From NCBI GenBank assembly GCA_963839165.1, contig CAWIUG010000006.1, forward strand, positions 62,001-126,000: DNA of 64,000 nucleotides, in the 5' to 3' direction. The position numbers and the translations under genes are program-made. Under the pieces are notes generated by a model that was given only the letters and a program-made list of their open reading frames with translations, was not told the DNA's origin and did not search any database. The stretch is from DATFVA01 sp963839165. Its GTDB lineage: Bacteria > Bacteroidota > Ignavibacteria > Ignavibacteriales > Ignavibacteriaceae. Shown here piece by piece: positions 8,737 through 18,682 of this stretch (its first letter is position 1; the number at the start of each line of letters is the position of its first letter).

Positions 8737-10026
8737 CTATTTAATAAACAATAAGTTAACTGCATCTGAGGCATCCTTTATGGCCTGTTCAGGTGTTTTC
8801 TGGCCATAGACAACACAAGCTTCATATTCCTGGGAAATTAAATCGAAAACTTCCTTAAGTACAGGAGAGGCATCTGTTCCTTTTACGTATTTTGATTCTT
8901 CCGCAAATACCTTCATCTTGGGATTTTTAAGGAAATAATCGCTGAAGAAAGAATCACTTTCCAGCTCTTTCCTTCTTGGGAGCTGGTTTGTCAATTCAAG
9001 AAGTTTAAGGTCACCTTCTTTATTTATGAGAGTCTTTATAAAATTCCATGCAGCGTAAGGATCTTTGCAGCTTTTAAATATTACAATATTTTTGGGATCA
9101 CCATAGGTATAGACAGGACCTTTATGGTCATCAGGTACGGGCATCGTTGTATATGCATAATGAAAGCCTTTTGGCTTAAATTTTTCAGCGTGCGCAATTT
9201 CCCAGGGACCGGTAAAACGCGAGGCAATAACTCCCGCCAAAAATGGATCCTGCCTGGCTGATAACTGTTCCTTCGCAAAGTATTTTTTCCTGTATAGTGT
9301 CTGAAGGAACCTGAATACTTCCACAGCATATTTATTATTAAAGACAGCTTCATCATTTTTAACGAGATGGGCTCCGCCGGAGGCTCCGAGATATAGCGGA
9401 TAAAAATCGAAGAACCTCTGCCACCAGGTTACAAGTACCTCTGAGTATCCGAACCACCTATCGATATATCCATCGCCGTTAAGATCCTTTTGAAATTTCT
9501 GAGAAGCTTCAAAGAACTGATCATAGGTTTTGGGAGGACCATTCAACCCGAGGTCATTAATAATATTAACATTATAGATCAGCATTATAGGATTTATTTT
9601 CCAGGGGATCTGGTATATATGTCCGTCCTGCGAGGTTATTTCCTCAATCACCGAACTATCGCAGCGGCTGTACATAAAATCCTTAAAACCCGGAATCGTA
9701 TCGAGAGCAACCAGCACCCCTGCCTGTGCATATGCTTCAACGTCGCCCTGCCACATATTGGAATATATATCCGGGGTTGTATTACCAACCACGGCGGCAA
9801 GGATGATCTCTTCACTCGAGCGTCCTTCAGGAACAGGCTGGAATTTAACCTGCCGGGCGGGATTGCCGCTGTTCCATTCAGAGGTGCGTACTTTAGCAAA
9901 ACTTATCTCATCAGTATTATTCGAACACCAGTAAAGCAGCTTATCTTCCCCGGTTTTATTGCTGCTGCAGCCGCTGATTAACAGGACAAGTGCAGGGATA
10001 AGAAAGATCAAAATCTTTTTTCTCAT
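8737..10026 (-). CDS. sugar ABC transporter substrate-binding lipoprotein
   Basis: A 429-residue extracellular solute-binding protein of family 1. The N terminus has a basic start, a hydrophobic core and a lipobox LISGCSS, with the lipidated Cys at 20. Segments such as LLYWCSNNTDEISFAKVRTSEWN, VGNTTPDIYSNMWQGDVEAYAQAGVLVALD and the FTGPWEIAHAEK region are typical of sugar-binding proteins of CUT1 importers. DLNGDGYIDRWFGY at about 183-196 resembles an EF-hand-like calcium loop, seen in some members. It is the first gene of the binding protein-permease-permease set. The start is 2 bases from the stop of the upstream chaperone gene. Ligand is inferred to be a mannooligosaccharide from context only. 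Confidence 0.88.
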   Translation of the reverse strand: MRKKILIFLIPALVLLISGCSSNKTGEDKLLYWCSNNTDEISFAKVRTSEWNSGNPARQVKFQPVPEGRSSEEIILAAVVGNTTPDIYSNMWQGDVEAYAQAGVLVALDTIPGFKDFMYSRCDSSVIEEITSQDGHIYQIPWKINPIMLIYNVNIINDLGLNGPPKTYDQFFEASQKFQKDLNGDGYIDRWFGYSEVLVTWWQRFFDFYPLYLGASGGAHLVKNDEAVFNNKYAVEVFRFLQTLYRKKYFAKEQLSARQDPFLAGVIASRFTGPWEIAHAEKFKPKGFHYAYTTMPVPDDHKGPVYTYGDPKNIVIFKSCKDPYAAWNFIKTLINKEGDLKLLELTNQLPRRKELESDSFFSDYFLKNPKMKVFAEESKYVKGTDASPVLKEVFDLISQEYEACVVYGQKTPEQAIKDASDAVNLLFIK

Positions 10027-10028
10027 AG

Positions 10029-11549
10029 TTATTCCCAGCTGATCCAGTCATTATCAATCGATGGGAATAGTGTCCTCGGAATCAGGTTTCCTCTTTTAAT
10101 AAAATAAATATCAATGGCTTTTTTATCATCTTCAGACGATACCTTAATTTTATCAAGTATCTCTTTATTTATTACCACCTTATGTTCCTGCCTGAGCTGA
10201 AGAACTTTATGAAGCACTTTTTTTGAAAGTTCTTCGCTCATAATATCAGCTTCAGATTTTTTATTCTCTTTAACCAGGTTAATTTCATCTGAAGTAAGAT
10301 TTATAGATTTTTCCAGCTGGTTTCTGTAAGCGGCGTAAGCTATTTTATCCTTCCACCAGGATGCCTGTTTTTTAACCCAATCAGAATTATTATAGCCTCC
10401 ATCAGAAGCAGTTTCTCCCAGCATTCGATCCCTGACCATCAGCCAGATCATGTTCTCAAGCGACCTTGAAAAAGAAGCCAGATCATCTTCAGAAAACTTA
10501 ATGTACTCCGAGCGATTTCTGTACCATTCAATAAATTCATCCACCGAATAATTATGAGCTTTGCCTTTTACCAGTGTTACCCCCGGATTAGTATCACCGC
10601 GTTTCAGTCCCAGAGCTGATAAAGCTGAATCAAGTTTAACCTCCAGTTTCCAATCAGAATATTTCGCCGAGTCCAGAACAAACTTTCCCAGGTAGGATCT
10701 GAGAAAAATAAAAGCATCACGTTTTATAACCGGTTTTTCATTATCAAAAAGGTTTCTGATGAATTTATCTGACAATATCCCCATTTTACTTTTTTTGATT
10801 CCCTCGACAGATTCTGTCCGAAGCTTATTATTCTCTGCTTCACCTGTAATCAGGTTCTTCTCAACATCATCAACTTTTATAATATACCATCCGTCACCGG
10901 TATGGATTGGATTCGGAATAATTCCTGCCTGAAGTGTATCAAGTACACCGGCAAGAAGAGGATTTTTCATGTAAATATCATATAAAGTACTTTTCATCTG
11001 CCTGTCGTTAATAAAAACCGAATCATTAAGCTGGGAGATGAACAATGTATCAAATGAAACTCCCTCCTTTAACTGCTCAAACAGACCGGAGGCAGAGTTT
11101 TCATCGTGAGTATAGAGCCACCTTATATCAAGCTCTATAAGTTTCTTTTCCACGACTTTATTGATCTCATCTTCAGTAATCGTCACCTCCGGAAGAATTT
11201 CCTGTCTGAACATTTCCTCAGCAGCAAGGTCTGAATGTATGTCGTTAAACACTCCTTCAACATCCTCCAGCTCCATCACCCCGGATTTATATCCTTCCTG
11301 TGCAAGAAGTTTTTCATTGATAAGATATTTCAAATGAACGTCTTTTGAGTTACTCTCCCTTTTCGGAAAAGCCGGACCAAATTCATATGAGTAATAAAAT
11401 TCTTCGGCGGTGATATTAAGTGTGTCAACCCGGGCAACAATATCTTCTTTCCTTACACTATCCTGGTCTGATTCTAAAAATAAATCCTGCGAACAGAGGA
11501 AACCCGGAATGAACAGAAAAAACAGGAGTAAGCAAACTTTCGTTTTCAT
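10029..11549 (-). CDS. secreted parvulin-type peptidyl-prolyl isomerase (SurA/PrsA-like)
   Basis: A 506-residue exported protein with a signal peptide (MKTKVCLLLFFLFIPGFLCSQ). The section DIVARVDTLNITAEEFYYSYEFGP (about 36-60) is a SurA-N-like region. About 135-235 matches a parvulin rotamase domain, with SGLFEQLKEGVSFDTLF and a carboxyl HTGDGWYIIKVDDVEKN strand. The C-terminal ~270 residues are charged and helical and of unknown type. Such proteins help fold or deliver outer-membrane proteins. It sits between the PorV-like barrel and the sugar-binding lipoprotein, so it may serve the surface proteins of this locus, such as the TonB receptor and the 1084-residue protein. The isomerase active residues were not verified one by one. 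Confidence 0.75.
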   Translation of the reverse strand: MKTKVCLLLFFLFIPGFLCSQDLFLESDQDSVRKEDIVARVDTLNITAEEFYYSYEFGPAFPKRESNSKDVHLKYLINEKLLAQEGYKSGVMELEDVEGVFNDIHSDLAAEEMFRQEILPEVTITEDEINKVVEKKLIELDIRWLYTHDENSASGLFEQLKEGVSFDTLFISQLNDSVFINDRQMKSTLYDIYMKNPLLAGVLDTLQAGIIPNPIHTGDGWYIIKVDDVEKNLITGEAENNKLRTESVEGIKKSKMGILSDKFIRNLFDNEKPVIKRDAFIFLRSYLGKFVLDSAKYSDWKLEVKLDSALSALGLKRGDTNPGVTLVKGKAHNYSVDEFIEWYRNRSEYIKFSEDDLASFSRSLENMIWLMVRDRMLGETASDGGYNNSDWVKKQASWWKDKIAYAAYRNQLEKSINLTSDEINLVKENKKSEADIMSEELSKKVLHKVLQLRQEHKVVINKEILDKIKVSSEDDKKAIDIYFIKRGNLIPRTLFPSIDNDWISWE

Positions 11550-11580
11550 ATCAAGAAGTTACGTAAAAATGAATAAGAGA

Positions 11581-12618
11581 TTAAAACCTTATCCCGATTG
11601 AAAAATTATGAACATTATTAAGCCGGCCAAAGTCTCTGAAAGCATAATCGAAATAGACTGTAGCAACGCTTAATAGCATCTGTGAATTTACACCCACTCC
11701 AAGTGATAAACCGCCCTCGGCATCCCGCAGAGCTAATGAGTTATATCCGCCCCTGAGGGATAATATATCCATAAATGTAAATTCGGCCCCTACGTTCACA
11801 CTCTGATAATCATTATTCGGAACGAGGGCATCGGCGGATACAATCATTTTATACTCATCGAAATTAAATACAGGAGCAGAAACCCCTATCTGGAAATATA
11901 GAGGCAGATCCCATGAGTCCAGGTCGATGTTAACGGGAATATTATCGTTTGAGCCCTGTTTTGTCTGATCGACCCTGATAAAATATCTTGAATCTCTGCC
12001 CTGCAGACGCATTGGTGTTCCGAAGTTTGAGAATACGGCTCCTATTGTAAGTCCTCCCAGAAGATCCGTTCTGAAGAGAGTTCCCGCATCGAAGGCAAAG
12101 GCAATAGCATTCATATGCCAGATAGACTGCTGAATATACTTTGCTGTTATACCCACAGAGAACCTGTCTGTGAAATATCTTGCATATGAAAGCCCTACGG
12201 CAATATCACCGGCACTAAAAAATTCACCTGTGCCTTCGGGCTGTTCAACGGTTCTTACCTTCATATCAGCCATAGATAATGAAGTAAAGCTCAACCCGAT
12301 ATTTCCGACATCTCCAAGGTTTAATATCAGACCCGCAAAATCGAACCGGGTATCGGCAATCCAGTTTGTATGAACCAGTATCACTTCATTACGCGTACGG
12401 GACGCAATACCGCCTACATTCCAGTATAATGCTGACGCATCATCTGCGCGGCCAACGAACGCACCACCCATTCCGTTTGCAGCAGCACCCACGCCAATCT
12501 CAAGGAACGAGGCTGCAGTTGTTCCGGTCTTGGAGACATTCTGAGCGTAAAGGTTCCCCTCCCCTACTAAAAATATCAACAGTACTAAAACCATTATTGA
12601 ATGAGACAGATTATGCAT
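11581..12618 (-). CDS. PorV/PorQ-family outer-membrane beta-barrel protein
   Basis: About 345 residues with a signal peptide and the family opening KTGTTAASFLEIGVGAAANGMGGAFVGRADDASALYWNVGGIA, the hallmark of the PorV/PorQ (UPF0164) family of FadL-like barrels. The rest alternates amphipathic beta strands and ends in aromatic FSIGIRF, as expected for an outer-membrane barrel. PorV acts in type IX secretion and binds cargo; paralogues occur beside surface glycan systems. The ATG at 12618 is preferred over the upstream TTG because AGAGGA lies about 5-6 bases before it. It follows the 1084-residue protein in the operon by 33 bases. It may anchor or pass that protein across the outer membrane; this is inference. 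Confidence 0.82.
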   Translation of the reverse strand: MHNLSHSIMVLVLLIFLVGEGNLYAQNVSKTGTTAASFLEIGVGAAANGMGGAFVGRADDASALYWNVGGIASRTRNEVILVHTNWIADTRFDFAGLILNLGDVGNIGLSFTSLSMADMKVRTVEQPEGTGEFFSAGDIAVGLSYARYFTDRFSVGITAKYIQQSIWHMNAIAFAFDAGTLFRTDLLGGLTIGAVFSNFGTPMRLQGRDSRYFIRVDQTKQGSNDNIPVNIDLDSWDLPLYFQIGVSAPVFNFDEYKMIVSADALVPNNDYQSVNVGAEFTFMDILSLRGGYNSLALRDAEGGLSLGVGVNSQMLLSVATVYFDYAFRDFGRLNNVHNFSIGIRF

Positions 12619-12651
12619 AGCATCCTCTTGCAATAAATTTGAAAGATCTCA

Positions 12652-15600
12652 TTATTTTATTACAGCAAACTTTCCTATATACTCACCGATTCCCGGCGCA
12701 TCGACATGGAATACATAAATCCCGAAGGCAATATCCATTCCGTCTTTCGAAACAAGATCCCAGCTTTCCTGCCCGTCTGAAATGGTACTGGAATGCTCTA
12801 TTGTATTCACGAGCTTACCACTAATGGTATAAATCCTTACTGTACATTCCTGAGGAAGATGAATGAAGAAGATCCTTCTTTCTCCTCTTCCAACCTCAAC
12901 AGTTGATGGTTCCCAGGAGGCGGCACCGACATATGGATTTGGGACCACCGCAATGTTTGCCAGGTCTTTTGCTGCCTTGGATTTATCGAGTCCCTGCGCC
13001 TTTGTCTTAAACTCATAAAACTCACCCTGCCTGAAGGGTTTTGTATTGACAACCTTATATACATCACCCGGCTGCGGCGGTTTCTGATCCTGTTCTGCTA
13101 TAGATGTATCCTTCAGGAAAGTAACAGACCAGCTGACATGAAGGTTGGAAACTCCGGTCGCGGGTTTACCGAGTGAATCACCGAATACAAAGAATATAGC
13201 GTCGCCTGCATCAAAGAGTTCATTATTATTCTGGTCGCGGAAAATAAACTGGAAGTGGTCCTTATCCTCAGTAACATTCTTAACTATTATGTTCGATTGT
13301 ATAGGACCGCTGAAGGCAGTAGCAGGAAAAGATAGATCTCCCTGTCCCGGTTCTGTGAATGTTATTTCGTAATCGGCGGGGTAGTTAACTTTCTTTCCCT
13401 GGTAGGCTGGAGCAAACCTGGAATCAAATCCCAGCTGGACAACATAATTACTGCTGCCGGTGACCCAACCTGATTTATCAAAGTTTATGGTTACAAGTGT
13501 ATCACTTTTGATATCAATCGTATAACCATCGAGTACCGGGGTCTGCTCATTAACTCCCTTTATAAGCTTCATGTTCAATACTGTATCTCCGGTAACGGCA
13601 TTGAGTACAGAATATCTCGGGTGCGCTGAATTGTGGTAAGGAGCGTTGTCATAAAATTCCAGCCTGTATGTGGTATTATTTTTAATAGAATCAGGATTCA
13701 GAATAGAAATAGAAATCTGACCTGTACCGGGGCCCGTACCCTCAAATGATTGTATTTCCGGGGCAATATATCCTGCTGCAGGAGCTCTGGGCGTAACTAC
13801 TGCTGTGTTGATATCAGTTGTAATGTTTCCATTAATATCCTTTTTCAGAATAGTAGTAGTTTCCGAAGGAGGAATCCCTTCGAAATTCCCTTCAATAGTT
13901 GTAGTCTCGAATCCTTTGTCATACGCAGCAACAGCATAATAATAGGTCTGTCCGTTTTGAACAGTAGTATCAATAAAAGAGTGTTTGAGTCCGGAATCGT
14001 CACCGAGGTAGAACTTTGCCCCATTCACATCTATTGGATGAAGTCCTGTTACACCGTCAACAAGGTCAAATTGTGCAATAGGTTCCCTGTAAATTGCCTT
14101 ACCATATGCGTCGGTGATTATCTTATCCTCGAGGAAATTGGGCTCGGTAGAGCGGTATACCCTGTAGCCTTCAAAATTTATTCGCTGGTAAAATTCATCG
14201 AATGTCTGTTCGGCACGGGCATCCCAGTATAAAGTAACTTTATGATCGCCCGGCACAGTAGTAAGTATCGGTTTTTCAGGCGGCTTAGCAAAACGGTAAT
14301 TGGCATTATAAATCTGCTGAACAGTTTTCTTCCTGCGGAAAATATCGCTTGTATTGATTCCGAAGATCATCGACATGGAGAATCTTTCAGTCTCTCCTTC
14401 TTCCTCATTCTGTCCTGTAATGGCGGAGTAAGTATTGCGTCCATTCATACTGAACAGGTAGCTCGAAAAATAATTGGCCAGGTTGACATTCTGGAGGATC
14501 TGTCCATGAGGCGATGGCAAAGCCGACAGTACCTGCCAGTTTTCTTCATCGTTATCCAGTTCATACAAATGAACAGCAAAAATTGCAAACCCTGTAAGAC
14601 CGAGTTGATCGGATTCATCTTTATCGAGTATCCCGAAGTTTGGTTCACCCTGATCAGGCCGTCCATTCCCTTCTGTACCGTCGGGGTCAGGTGCGGTATA
14701 ACCTTCGTCATAAGGACCAAGTCCGTCGGTTCCAACGTCGTCCCTGAGCAGTTCTCCCGGATCCCATTGACCATTCTGATTTAAGTCAAAGAAAGATCTC
14801 CAGTTTGCGTTCTCATCTGCATCCCAGTGAGGGCGCCATGAGTAGCCGTAAAATGCCGAGAACCTTGTGGTATCCTGGAGAGGATTCCGTAAGAAAGGAT
14901 CCTGGTCGGGTGAGTTTATAAAATTCACAGGAAGGTTGTCTCTTTTTTCGTCTGTCGGTCCATCCTGATCGTTATCAATATTATCGTCAGGAACACCGGG
15001 ACTTTCAAGGAAAGCGTAGCCGGCATAGCCCACAGGTGACCAGTTACCGGGACTGCCGAAAGGAACCGTGGACCATGCATACGAAATATCAAGCAGTTCG
15101 TTATAATCGCCGGCATTATTGGAAGAATTATCGTGACCCCCGATCCCCCAATCGACATACTGGGCAAACAGAGCTTTCTGATAATCATAAGTTCCCATAT
15201 TGGTTATCTCGTAGTACCAGAAGATTGCATCTTCTGCAAGGACCTGTGACCACTGGAATCCTCTTGCTCTTACCTGCATCCCCAACCCGCCTCTTGAAGG
15301 GTCGTCGGCATCAGGATGAAAATTATGTTCCAGAAGGTATTGACGATCTTCATTGTCATCAAAAACAAAATAGGTTTCCACGTCAGCGTTGAAAATTCCT
15401 TTACCGAAAAATCCATTCCATTTATTGTTCCAGTCAGCCGGCCGGTCGGGCCAGGCAGAGGGCCAGGTAGAAGCATCATCACTCCTTGCAGGTGAACTGC
15501 TGAAAGGACTCGAATACCCCGGAAGAGGCCACCAGCCGTATGTAACACCCGTTGAAGGATCGTAACGGGTAAACTCATAATAATTTGATTCAAGCGGGTG

Positions 15601-15906
15601 GATAAAATTTCCGCCAGGATCCTGAGCTTCCGCCTGTACAATTATAGCAACACCGTCAACATATGTATGGTTCGTACCTTTCGGCCAGACTCCGCTCCTG
15701 CTCGGTTCATTTTCCCAATCAGCCACTTCTCCGAAATTATAATAGACAGTTGCTGCGAGGTTTCCATCCATGAATCCTTTTTTAGTCTGGTTGTGATCAC
15801 CTTTATGTTTATCAACAATCCTCTGACCAGAAACAAAGCAGGAACAGATCAGGATAAAAGCTCCCGTCAGAATCATGAAACTGGTATTACTTCTTTTTAA
15901 TAGCAT
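12652..15906 (-). CDS. large secreted surface protein with fibronectin III-like region
   Basis: A 1084-residue exported protein with a hydrophobic signal segment (about 10-27, Cys at 22 and 24 so possibly a lipoprotein). The central part has Asp-rich loops such as DDNIDNDQDGPTDE, FDLNQNGQWDPGE and DPDGTEGNGRPDQGEPN (about 290-410) that look like calcium-binding turns. A fibronectin type III-like stretch starts near PPEKPILTTVPGDHKVTLYWDA (about 545). The last ~95 residues begin with VVPNPY and end GIYVFHVDAPGIGEYIGKFAVIK, a divergent Por-type sorting domain lacking the QNYPNPFNP motif. It lies 22 bases after the TonB receptor gene. The gene order TonB receptor, ~1000-residue secreted protein, PorV-like barrel suggests the protein is the surface partner of the receptor, in place of a SusD. 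No enzyme activity can be assigned. Confidence 0.6.
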   Translation of the reverse strand: MLLKRSNTSFMILTGAFILICSCFVSGQRIVDKHKGDHNQTKKGFMDGNLAATVYYNFGEVADWENEPSRSGVWPKGTNHTYVDGVAIIVQAEAQDPGGNFIHPLESNYYEFTRYDPSTGVTYGWWPLPGYSSPFSSSPARSDDASTWPSAWPDRPADWNNKWNGFFGKGIFNADVETYFVFDDNEDRQYLLEHNFHPDADDPSRGGLGMQVRARGFQWSQVLAEDAIFWYYEITNMGTYDYQKALFAQYVDWGIGGHDNSSNNAGDYNELLDISYAWSTVPFGSPGNWSPVGYAGYAFLESPGVPDDNIDNDQDGPTDEKRDNLPVNFINSPDQDPFLRNPLQDTTRFSAFYGYSWRPHWDADENANWRSFFDLNQNGQWDPGELLRDDVGTDGLGPYDEGYTAPDPDGTEGNGRPDQGEPNFGILDKDESDQLGLTGFAIFAVHLYELDNDEENWQVLSALPSPHGQILQNVNLANYFSSYLFSMNGRNTYSAITGQNEEEGETERFSMSMIFGINTSDIFRRKKTVQQIYNANYRFAKPPEKPILTTVPGDHKVTLYWDARAEQTFDEFYQRINFEGYRVYRSTEPNFLEDKIITDAYGKAIYREPIAQFDLVDGVTGLHPIDVNGAKFYLGDDSGLKHSFIDTTVQNGQTYYYAVAAYDKGFETTTIEGNFEGIPPSETTTILKKDINGNITTDINTAVVTPRAPAAGYIAPEIQSFEGTGPGTGQISISILNPDSIKNNTTYRLEFYDNAPYHNSAHPRYSVLNAVTGDTVLNMKLIKGVNEQTPVLDGYTIDIKSDTLVTINFDKSGWVTGSSNYVVQLGFDSRFAPAYQGKKVNYPADYEITFTEPGQGDLSFPATAFSGPIQSNIIVKNVTEDKDHFQFIFRDQNNNELFDAGDAIFFVFGDSLGKPATGVSNLHVSWSVTFLKDTSIAEQDQKPPQPGDVYKVVNTKPFRQGEFYEFKTKAQGLDKSKAAKDLANIAVVPNPYVGAASWEPSTVEVGRGERRIFFIHLPQECTVRIYTISGKLVNTIEHSSTISDGQESWDLVSKDGMDIAFGIYVFHVDAPGIGEYIGKFAVIK

Positions 15907-15928
15907 TCCTCACTCCAATAAAAATCGG

Positions 15929-18625
15929 CTAAAATGATACTTCTGCCCCGATAATAATCTGCCTGGGTGCCGAATAAAAATCGGGTCTTGTAAAAAATTC
16001 CTGGATAGTATTAACACCTCTGGGAGGCGCCTGATTTCTTGTAAGTTCGAGCGTATATCCGGCTCTGCCGGTATCACCGAATACATCGTTTTCGTTCAGT
16101 GTATCGAACAGGTTATATACCTTTGCAAAAATTGAAAACTGCTGTCCCGCTAAATCGATGTACTTTGTAAGGTATACATCAACATCATAATAAGATGGTT
16201 TGTTGTCGCTATTCTCAAGTCCGGTTCTTTGATTCTGTAAAGAAGGAGTATAGGGAAGTCCTGATCCGAGTCTTCCTATAAAGCTTGCAATGTAATCTCC
16301 GGGTACGCCAAGGGTTAATGTGAACCTGAGAGTATGTCTTCCATCCCAATCGAGGGGAACAAGCTGTTTGTTTTCTTCAATAGGAGGATTTGCCTGGGCT
16401 TTATTAAAAGCCGCATTAGGATCAGACGCACTTCCTTTAGCAACCTGGAAAGTATAATCTATAGTCGCGCCCATTCCTCCGCTGAACCTTTTCTCCAGAG
16501 AAAGAGTAATTCCTTTTACTGAACCATAATCCCTGTTTACGAGCTTGCTGAATTTCCTGAATTCATTCTTAATATATATTTCTACCCCCAGCAGGTTCCT
16601 TATATCTTTATAGTAACCCGTTATTGTCATCCCTATATCATTGGTTAAAGCCTGCTGCAGTCCGATTTCATACATAATCGTCTGCTGCGGTTTGAGATCG
16701 GCATTACCAATTACATTACCGATGTTTTCTGGGAAATCTCCGGTAAGCGGTATTCTGAAATTGGGATTACGATAAAGGTTCTCGAAAGGCGGTATCTGGA
16801 AAAAATGACCATAGGAAATATGTATGGCACCCTGGTCTGAGATCGGGTAGGAAATACCAATTCTGGGACTCACCTGAGACTTCGAGGAAGCATCCACCAT
16901 CAACGAATCCGGAAATGGAGGCTGAAGCTGATCAAGTTCATTGATTTTGTTGGGGTCTTTAAGGTATTGCCCATCAGGTTGAAAATAATCAAACCTTACT
17001 CCGGCATTAACAATCAGATAATCAATCTCTATTTTATCCTGGATATAATAAGCAGCCTGGTAGGGATATGCTTTATAAAAATTATAATTAAAAGCACCGT
17101 GAGAAGGAAGCATCGGTTTAAAATTTGAAGTAGCATCGATGATTATCTGGAAATCCTCGTACTTCAGAAAGTGCGAGGTAAATTCCAATCCTGTTTTAAT
17201 CTGGTTGATGTTGTCAATCTGCCAGGAAAAATCAACTTTACCTGTTTTACTGACTGTAGTATGATTAAAATGCCAGTTCTCTGTTCCTCCGGTGTAAAAA
17301 GCACTGCCGCTTACATCCTTTTTTCTATCGGGATTAACGTAGCGAGGATCGAGAGGATTTGAATAAACATATTGTTTATACTCAGCACTTAATATTGAAG
17401 CCGAAAAATCTATAAACGCAGAGTTGCTCAGCAAAAGTGTATAGCTGGCTATTCCCAGCATACTCTTCTGAAATTTCTTATAATCTCCGTCAGGATTCAG
17501 CTGGTAAAGATGGTTATAATCTTTATACTGGTTATCCTGGTAAAGGCCGGTGAAAACAACCCCTCTTCCACGACGATCGACATTCACAGCAAGTTTCCCC
17601 TGCAGGGAGAGCCTGTGACTATAATTCATAGGAACATAAGCTTTATCGCCGGTTGCGCCTACGTACCAATCGGCCGGATTATTCGCGGAAAAATTGGAGG
17701 AATCCTTCGGATTAAATATCCTTTGTCCATATATGTAACCCTGATCTCTGTTATATCTTCCGGATACAAAAAACTTTAAGAGACTTTCAATACCGGGAAC
17801 GGGACCGCTCAGGTTCCCTTCAAGATCATATACGTCTTTGGGACTGATATGATTTATATTCGGAAAAATTCCTTTATGCGAACTGAAGTAATCACCGGAG
17901 TACGCTGAAATATTTCCGGTTATTTTTTCTCCGGCAATTTTAGTGACCTGATTTACCACCCCGGATTGAGCGTCGCCGTATTCAGCATTAAATGTACCGA
18001 CAAGTACCTGGACCTCCTGAATACTATTTACCTCAGCCGACAGAGATGATTGTCCCGAATAAACATCATTTACGGGTACACCGTCTATCAGGTAGCGTAC
18101 CTCATCGCTCCTGCCGCCTCTGAAATGTCCGTTAATCACTCCTGCCTGTAGATTTACAACCGAGGCAACATCTTCAAGGGGGAGCATGGAAATATCTTCA
18201 CCGCTTACAGTTTGTTCTGTAGAAGTAAGGTCTTTCCTGACGATTGGCTTTTCTGCGGTTACTACTACATTTTCAAGTTCGATCGATTCAGGGTTGAGTT
18301 CAAAATCAATCTTGGTAGTCTGATCCACCGAAACTTTCACATGCTCAAAAGTGACCGAAGAGTATCCGATCATTGAAGCTTTTACCTGATATTCCCCGGG
18401 AGGGATATTCAGAATAAAATAATTACCGTCAACATCTGAAGATGAGCCCATTGAAGTGCCCATAATAATGACGTTAGCACCGATTAGAGCTTCGCCTGTG
18501 CTTTTATCAATTAATTTGCCTGAAATTTTTCCGGTAGTACCGGCAAGAACCTGACTCACTGACATGCTGAAAAGCATGAACAGAACCATAGCCAGGCTTT
18601 TAATAGAGTTATTCTTAGTGAACAT
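15929..18625 (-). CDS. TonB-dependent outer-membrane receptor (SusC/CarboxypepD_reg type)
   Basis: About 898 residues. After the signal peptide comes a carboxypeptidase-regulatory-like domain (GKISGKLIDKSTGEALIGANV ... about 30-115), then a plug domain with VRYLIDGVPVNDVYSG (about 205-220), then a long beta barrel ending in IIIGAEVSF with a terminal Phe. It would import a glycan fragment into the periplasm using TonB energy. The ATG at 18625 is chosen over the one at 18634, because AGGTGG is 5 bases before it. There is no SusD homologue next to it; the next gene is the 1084-residue protein. The MITE-like element at 18683-18803 lies just upstream, so its promoter may lie in or after that element. 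Confidence 0.88.
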   Translation of the reverse strand: MFTKNNSIKSLAMVLFMLFSMSVSQVLAGTTGKISGKLIDKSTGEALIGANVIIMGTSMGSSSDVDGNYFILNIPPGEYQVKASMIGYSSVTFEHVKVSVDQTTKIDFELNPESIELENVVVTAEKPIVRKDLTSTEQTVSGEDISMLPLEDVASVVNLQAGVINGHFRGGRSDEVRYLIDGVPVNDVYSGQSSLSAEVNSIQEVQVLVGTFNAEYGDAQSGVVNQVTKIAGEKITGNISAYSGDYFSSHKGIFPNINHISPKDVYDLEGNLSGPVPGIESLLKFFVSGRYNRDQGYIYGQRIFNPKDSSNFSANNPADWYVGATGDKAYVPMNYSHRLSLQGKLAVNVDRRGRGVVFTGLYQDNQYKDYNHLYQLNPDGDYKKFQKSMLGIASYTLLLSNSAFIDFSASILSAEYKQYVYSNPLDPRYVNPDRKKDVSGSAFYTGGTENWHFNHTTVSKTGKVDFSWQIDNINQIKTGLEFTSHFLKYEDFQIIIDATSNFKPMLPSHGAFNYNFYKAYPYQAAYYIQDKIEIDYLIVNAGVRFDYFQPDGQYLKDPNKINELDQLQPPFPDSLMVDASSKSQVSPRIGISYPISDQGAIHISYGHFFQIPPFENLYRNPNFRIPLTGDFPENIGNVIGNADLKPQQTIMYEIGLQQALTNDIGMTITGYYKDIRNLLGVEIYIKNEFRKFSKLVNRDYGSVKGITLSLEKRFSGGMGATIDYTFQVAKGSASDPNAAFNKAQANPPIEENKQLVPLDWDGRHTLRFTLTLGVPGDYIASFIGRLGSGLPYTPSLQNQRTGLENSDNKPSYYDVDVYLTKYIDLAGQQFSIFAKVYNLFDTLNENDVFGDTGRAGYTLELTRNQAPPRGVNTIQEFFTRPDFYSAPRQIIIGAEVSF

Positions 18626-18682
18626 TACATCCACCTGTATTTACCTGAATAAAAAAGATTATTTAGCTTAATCGTATAGATA

